From the NCBI GenBank assembly GCA_009760855.2, contig WPIO01000037.1, positions 668,001 through 732,000 of the forward strand: 64,000 nt of DNA. Direction: 5' to 3'. The position numbers and the translations under genes are program-made. Under the pieces are notes generated by a model. That model worked only from the letters and a program-made list of their open reading frames with translations. It ran no database searches and was not told the DNA's origin. This document shows positions 58,390 to 64,000 of the stretch, in pieces. The DNA is from Cristatella mucedo. Lineage: Eukaryota; Bryozoa; Phylactolaemata; Cristatellidae. The stretch's first letter is position 1; the number at the start of each line of letters is the position of its first letter.

Positions 58390-58870
58390 CTAAGCAAGGC
58401 CACGGATCCTTGATGGGGAGCTGGCCGGTTCATCCTGCTGTTGGGGGAGGGGTGACACCCGTAGGTGTGTCATGTAATGAATGCATCTCCGTCTGTTATT
58501 CCAAAAAGCCGAGGACTGAGTGGAGGGTTTACGCTGCAGAGTTCGATACAGCGCACACTCAAAACCTAAGCGGCTTTCTGCATGCATGCTACAGCCAGCC
58601 GACTTCACCTCAAGCAACAAAAAGACGGAAGGGCAGTCGGAGAAGCGGGTAGCATTAAAGTAGCAGCTCAGAACGGCTTTAAAGAATTGGCCGCAGTCAG
58701 CAGCACGAGAGCGGATATCGCTGCGTACGAATTGCGGAAGTGAGCTCCATAGTCGAGGACGTGCACAGCAAAAGCTTCTGTCATCAGTGGTCTTCAAGCA
58801 TAGGGATGGAACAGGGAAATCAGAGTGGAGAAGTTGGGCTGCTAAAAACATGCGAAGCAACTTCAAATTT
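58390..58870 (-). mobile_element. Second LINE family, C-terminal end
   Basis: The frame 58866 down to 58390 contains DRSFCCARPRLWSSLPQFVR and FKAVLSCYFNA, matching the conserved end of CR1/L2-type ORF2 (RSFxxxAPRLWNSLP). It is related to the copy at 48.9-49.6 kb. Confidence 0.7.
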
Positions 58871-59117
58871 TGAGGAGAATGCGACTAGCTTCTCTCGGTG
58901 GGGGGCATGGCCACGCAGCGATCCGTTACCTAGCAGCCCAGCCCCACGCGAGCCGAGCTTCTGCACCCGAAGCGAGAGCTCTCGCGGCGGAATTCTGACG
59001 AGCGCAGCGGCGACTCGGCGAAGCACCATTCAGACACGTGCGGGCGTGAGCGACGCACCGAGAAAATTTCCGAAGAGATTCCAGGTACAGTTTCACTGAA
59101 GCTATACTCTTCTGTTT

Positions 59118-59203
59118 ACCTCATTGTAGCCGAGGTACCAACGATGATGGGAGCTTTGGTTCTGCTTGACCTTGCGGCAGCTTTCGACCATATCGATTTG
59201 ATC
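59118..59203 (+). mobile_element. RT motif A fragment of a LINE
   Basis: It encodes ALVLLDLAAAFDHID, the reverse transcriptase motif A (LDLSAAFDTIDH type). It is truncated on both sides; a long CT tract follows. Confidence 0.65.
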
Positions 59204-59349
59204 TTTTGATTTGATCTTTTGATCCTTTGATCTTGATTTCGCAATTAAGATTTTCCTAGCTCTCTCCGCGCTCTTTCTCACTCTCTTCTTTTACCTTCTC
59301 TCAATCTGTCACACTCACCCTCTCAATTTTTTTCTTGCTCTCTCCCTTT

Positions 59350-59935
<586 letters not shown>

Positions 59936-60364
59936 GCACTCTTCCCTCTCTTCTTCTCTTGTAGTTTCCACCTCCCACTCTCTGTTCTCTCTATTATTTC
60001 CCCCTCTAATCTATCGCTCTCCTATCCATTCTTTCTCACTCTCCCCGGTAACGCTCGTGAGTTTGCTTTGATATTCAACTTGGCTATAGGGATACCGAAC
60101 GACCCCAGATCGACCCGATTGAGACCGATGGGCAGCTTGCCAAACCCGGTATCCCCTTCAGCTCTTCTGCGATCGTCCATTCGCCTCTCGTAAGGTCAAG
60201 GCCGCCTCAAATTTCTCGGCCGAATCCTGGGTGAGCACATGCACGTAAGAGGCGAAGCCATGATAGAAGCAAAGGGGGCACCGAGGTCTGGGGGAGGATC
60301 CGCCTTGTAAAAGGGGGTCTGGGCATGGAGCCGCCCTGTAAAGGGAGGTCTACTATTACCTAAT

Positions 60365-60900
60365 TCTGCTGATTTGAACACATGTGAATCACATTCAGTC
60401 TACAGCTGTGCCCTCCTCCTAAGAGTCAAATGAGAATCGCGAAATTTCAAGGCCCTTGACATCGCTGCTGTCCAAGCGAGAATCTGCTCTTTGTCTCTTC
60501 TGTTCAATCTTCCTTCCGATCAGTCATTCGTAAAATGCTACAACACAACATTAGCTGACATGCTCAACGAGCTTACACCTTTGACAAGGCCCACTATGAG
60601 ATCTTGCCCAGTCGGCCTGTAGTTCACCGAAAACATTAAACTAGCTAGGTACACCAAGTCTAAGCTTGAGAAAGCATACAAAATATCTGGACTGACTGTC
60701 CATCGACATATGAGGACTTCTGCAGATCGCATCAATCCATCCTAGCTACAGGGTAGTCTATACTCAATAAAAATATTGCTGAATCACAGATGCACGATCC
60801 AAAAATGCTGATAAGTTGGCTCATCACTAGCACTGTGACACAGTGGTTTAGGTCATATCTCAGTGGGAGACTCCACAGAGTATAGACATGGAAGGATAAA
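60365..60900 (+). mobile_element. LINE fragment, endonuclease-RT linker
   Basis: It matches the 16.0-16.9 kb LINE: CAAGGCCCTTGACATCGCTG, a linker encoding FTENIKLARYTKSKLEKAYK-like sequence (60630-60690), and FRSYLSGRL-like DNA at 60850. There are stops throughout. Confidence 0.75.
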
Positions 60901-60999
60901 TTCCATCCAAGGAGTCATTGAGGTATCTGGGCGTCTTGGCCAAGCACCAAGGGGCGGAGCCACCTCGGCGGAAGGGCTGCCACCGGCCGCCCGACCGAG

Positions 61000-61875
61000 T
61001 GTCATACTCGTCTCCCACCTACCAGGCCAGGGGTGGCAGCTGCCACTCCTGCCACCTCTTGGCTTTGCCTCTGTTGTATATGAATGTGGCCCAAGCTTCC
61101 CGTGGCAATAACAAAAGCCAGTGACATCTGGTTCGTGTCATTACACAGGGCAGCTCTTATAAAGACTCGAGGTTTACTTTACGATCGGCTACTGCCACGC
61201 CAGCTTTACCTGTGTGGACTCACGGTGGCCGACTGATGTGAGTCCTGCGAATGAATTTTCGTATGCTACACCCAGGAAAGCTCAAAAAACTTGTTAAACA
61301 CTCCATATTGATATGTGTAAACTCGCGAGTGCATACACGAATATGCACCTGCATTTATATGTACAAGTATTCATGAACACATATAGAGCCGCCTGCCTCT
61401 TATGGTGGCCTGGCGCCATGATTTCTGAACCGCAAGGTCAATGTTTCGAAACTTCTGGCAGCATAATTGTATAGATAAGATTTTGTAATCACACTACCAA
61501 ACGGCCTAAAGAAGGTCGGCGACAAGAAGCGGCTCTGTACAGCTAGTAATAACCTAATGAAACGAGTTGTTATTGCTATAAGATGTCTAGATCCAATAGA
61601 TCTGAAAAGTAGATTACTGTGTTCAAGAGGCCAATCCTTTGAGGTGGTATGGTCATGCATCAGGCTAGATAGTGGTAAAAGTTGCTCTAGGTTCCTGCTT
61701 ATGGTTTTATGGACAGTTCTGTTGATCGCAGAGATCACCACAATGGTGTTGCAAAGCGTTTAGTGTCAGATTCGTTATTATGAACTCCTGAATTCTCTAG
61801 CTTAAGCCAAGTGACTAGAGGGATTTTCCCAGCACCCGGCAGCATCGTCAGTTGGGTAATGAACATGTAGAAAAT
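61000..61875. other. No supported gene
   Basis: Short frames only, and no repeat family recognised. Confidence 0.4.
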
Positions 61876-61879
61876 ACCA

Positions 61880-62160
61880 TTAATAATAACAATAATACGT
61901 GCTTATAGTGCCCTCAGAGAACTTGATGCTGTAAAGGAAGCATGATCATATGGTTAGTAATAACATGCATAATGTAAACAAGGATAACATGGTCAGAGGT
62001 AACATACATAGGGTCTGCAGGGCACTTTATCAAGTGCATTATTATTATTATTATGCAAAGATGGTTAGTGGCAGTATGCACGTTGTTAGCACACATGAAA
62101 ACACAAAGGACAAATCACAAGGACCCACTAAATGCAGTGACAAATAGATTCGTTTTTAGC
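61880..62160 (-). mobile_element. Rearranged LINE 3' tail fragments
   Basis: The pieces ATAGTGCCCTCAGAGAACTT (61905), GGTTAGTAATAACATGCATA (61950) and ACAAATCACAAGGACCCACT (62110) belong to the minus-strand LINE end. A plus-like GGGCACTTTATCAAGTGCAT with (ATT)n lies between them (about 62020-62055), so the copy is scrambled. Confidence 0.65.
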
Positions 62161-62493
62161 TCAGAACTCCAGGTAACTGCAGAAAAAATAAATTGAGCCG
62201 ACAATACCGATGCTTGCCATTCCAGACACTACCGACTAGTTGGATTTCACAATAGGAACTAGTCAGTGGCCGTCTCTGTCGGTATTTAGATCAAACAAAT
62301 CCACCTAGCTTTGGTCTGCTGAAGCTTCCCTTCTGGTACCCAGTCAATCAGACATCCACATCTTGATGTCTGCAAACATCAGGAACTCACATTTGCATGC
62401 CACCTCTTGGCCAGGCTAGGTATTTTGCCTGGAAATCACACGAACTTTGCAGTTTACCGCAATCGTAAATTGCAGAGCTCGGCTAGCTTACAA

Positions 62494-62499
62494 TTTATT
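62494..62499 (-). terminator. Possible polyadenylation signal of the GH31 gene
   Basis: AATAAA on the minus strand, about 510 bp past the stop codon at 63009. Position-based guess. Confidence 0.3.
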
Positions 62500-63008
62500 G
62501 CATTGACAAGGTCGGCATGATTAAGCGTTGTTAACAGACATCAAGGACAAAAGGAGTGGAGTTTATCACTGGTGACATATTCCAGCAGCTTTGAAAACGT
62601 TAGATAGTTAGCTCACAAAATACAATGTAAACAAAATGCAGATTGCTAATCTCAACTAGCGTTAGCAGCGTGTGCCAGGTGAGGTATGAGCCTAGGGCAA
62701 CTACGATAGTAACACGAGACAAGTTAGATTCGGCTATCAGGTATAAATGGCAGAATGCACCGACTCATGATGCCAGGCACGGCCACAATGCAAGCGCAGT
62801 GGTCGCGACAGCAACAGCAGGACATAACCCGGAAGACCAATCTTTTGAAGGGATGTGTAGCGTCCATCGGACGCGGAAGCTGCAGAGCCAGCGCAAGTGG
62901 CTGGAGGGGGGTGCGTCACTTCCAGTCAACCGACCGCACAGCGCACGCCGCCATCGACGGCTCCCTCGTCACCCGACAGCGTTTGCATCATCAACACCAT
63001 CGTCGTCG

Positions 63009-64000
63009 TCATCGGCGGCTTGATCCGACGTCGGCGTCGGTGATGCCCTGCTCGTGGATGCCCGTGGTCTTGCGCACGAAGCACGGGATCGAGTCGAGGT
63101 CGACGGTGTAGTTGTGTGTGCCGGGCCCGATGAAGAGCTTCTGGCCCCGATCGAGCCAGAATCCGGTCGGAAAGTAGATCAGCCGGTAAGGCCTCTGATC
63201 GACGACGGGAGCCACCAGCAGGTCGTCGAGGAAGAACTGCGCGGCGAGCTTGCTCGTCTTTGCCGCCGCGGCCACGCTGTCGTTCCACCAGAGCGGCTTG
63301 TACACGGGCTCGCCGGTCCGCCCGAACGCCTCGTACAGCCGATGGAGGCGAGGCACGATCTCGGCCTGCCTGAACTCGAGGACCCTCTTCGAAATGGCAA
63401 CAACGTCGGCGCCGTGCTCCCAAGGCGCCGAGTCGAAGAGCATGACTGGCGCAAAGGCGGCCAGCTGCATCCAGCGGATGTACCGGTGTCTAGAATCCAT
63501 GCCGCCACCGTAGGTCGCCGCTGCCGCCACCGCCGAAGCCTCGACGGCAGCGAACGGGCCAACGCTCGATGGCGGATCGCCGCCGACCGATGCAGCCAGC
63601 ATGTGCGTCACGATGTCGGCCAGCGAGCCCTGTCGCACCGACTCCGACAAAGTGTAGCCGGCCAGGCCGGACGTGGCACCATCGACGAGCAGGGTCGTCG
63701 AGGCGGCAGAGTCCTTACCAAGCGCCAGCGAGCCGTGAATGAGGTCGAAGCCGAACCTGGCGTACCAGAGCGGGTAGGACAGCAGGCGCTCCTGGGCCGC
63801 AGACGAATACGCTTCGAGGTCGAGGTCGGCTGCAGCGATGGCAGCCCTAAGGTACAGCATACCTATCGTCGACGACGACGACGACAAGTTGGTGCCGCCG
63901 CTGCTCGCGACGTCGGCAATCTCGCGCAGGCGCTGACCGAGCAGCTCGCGCGCGAGCTCCGACGCCGGGTCGACGAGTACGCTCGGGCCGCCACCGTGTG
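63009..64000 (-). CDS. Glycoside hydrolase family 31 protein (MYORG/KIAA1161-like), C-terminal part
   Basis: The frame is open from the window edge (64000) to TGA at 63009-63011, about 330 codons; the N-terminal half is outside. Diagnostic segments for the MYORG-type GH31 branch are, in order, YIRWMQLAAFAPVMLFDSAP (cf. YIRWLxxAAFxPxMQFSxxPW), EPVYKPLWW (cf. DPIxRPLWW), FFLDDLLVAPVV (cf. FLxGDxLLVAPV), RLIYFPTGFW (cf. VYLPxGxW) and NYTVDLDSIPCFVR (cf. VxLDEIxYF). The family hydrolyses alpha-glycosides; MYORG-type members are typically ER/Golgi-lumenal type II membrane proteins. Oddity: where members usually have PDMVGG with the acid/base Asp, this sequence reads LAASVGGD. The nucleophile segment would lie near or beyond the left part of the fragment and is not seen clearly. 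The protein may be a diverged or catalytically impaired member. No intron was needed in this part. Confidence 0.82.
   Translation of the reverse strand, partial: HGGGPSVLVDPASELARELLGQRLREIADVASSGGTNLSSSSSTIGMLYLRAAIAAADLDLEAYSSAAQERLLSYPLWYARFGFDLIHGSLALGKDSAASTTLLVDGATSGLAGYTLSESVRQGSLADIVTHMLAASVGGDPPSSVGPFAAVEASAVAAAATYGGGMDSRHRYIRWMQLAAFAPVMLFDSAPWEHGADVVAISKRVLEFRQAEIVPRLHRLYEAFGRTGEPVYKPLWWNDSVAAAAKTSKLAAQFFLDDLLVAPVVDQRPYRLIYFPTGFWLDRGQKLFIGPGTHNYTVDLDSIPCFVRKTTGIHEQGITDADVGSSRR

Overview
This is nuclear DNA of an animal, most likely an invertebrate. Coding exons are GC-rich and very rich in Ala, Ser, Pro and Arg codons. They are interrupted by AT-richer introns with ordinary GT-AG sites, and genes are separated by long stretches of decayed non-LTR retrotransposons, tRNA-derived SINEs, DNA transposons and microsatellites. 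The species cannot be fixed from sequence alone; a lophotrochozoan or flatworm-like genome is a guess. There is no sign of operons, bacterial genes, CRISPR arrays or rRNA.

Left third (1-15.5 kb). Several GC islands carry low-complexity, probably disordered proteins. The main one is a plus-strand open frame of about 1,570 codons (2000-6701) with a coiled coil near its start, preceded by a TATA-like box and a CCG-rich leader. A second plus-strand frame (12327-14327) starts at a near-perfect Kozak ATG. Neither is recognised as a known family. Smaller exon candidates lie at 10252-10372, 11857-12182 and 15290-15535. A 552-bp pogo/Tigger-type MITE with TA target duplication is at 7949-8500.

Middle (15.5-47 kb). 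This part is repeat-dominated. One L2/CR1-like LINE family occurs as many broken copies in both orientations, usually ending in an (ATT)n tail. Two tRNA-derived SINE families are present; one of them shares the LINE's 3' hairpin and so was probably mobilised by it. Islands of possible minus-strand exons remain: two related Ser-rich terminal exons (31353-31495 and 37732-38051), and a duplicated block of about 620 bp (39.3 and 41.3 kb) in which the same 233-bp exon candidate keeps both splice sites.

Right third (47-64 kb). A three-exon minus-strand gene (51312 down to 47223) can be assembled with exact phase agreement into a 329-residue two-pass membrane protein of the CD225/dispanin (IFITM/SynDIG/PRRT-like) family. 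A degenerate Tc1/mariner transposase follows at 53.3-54.3 kb, then a second LINE family and a CT tract of more than 550 bp. The window ends inside the C-terminal part of a minus-strand glycoside hydrolase family 31 (MYORG/KIAA1161-like) gene. The genes do not form an evident pathway; the notable biology is the dispanin gene, the GH31 protein with an apparently altered active-site segment, and the LINE/SINE partnership.
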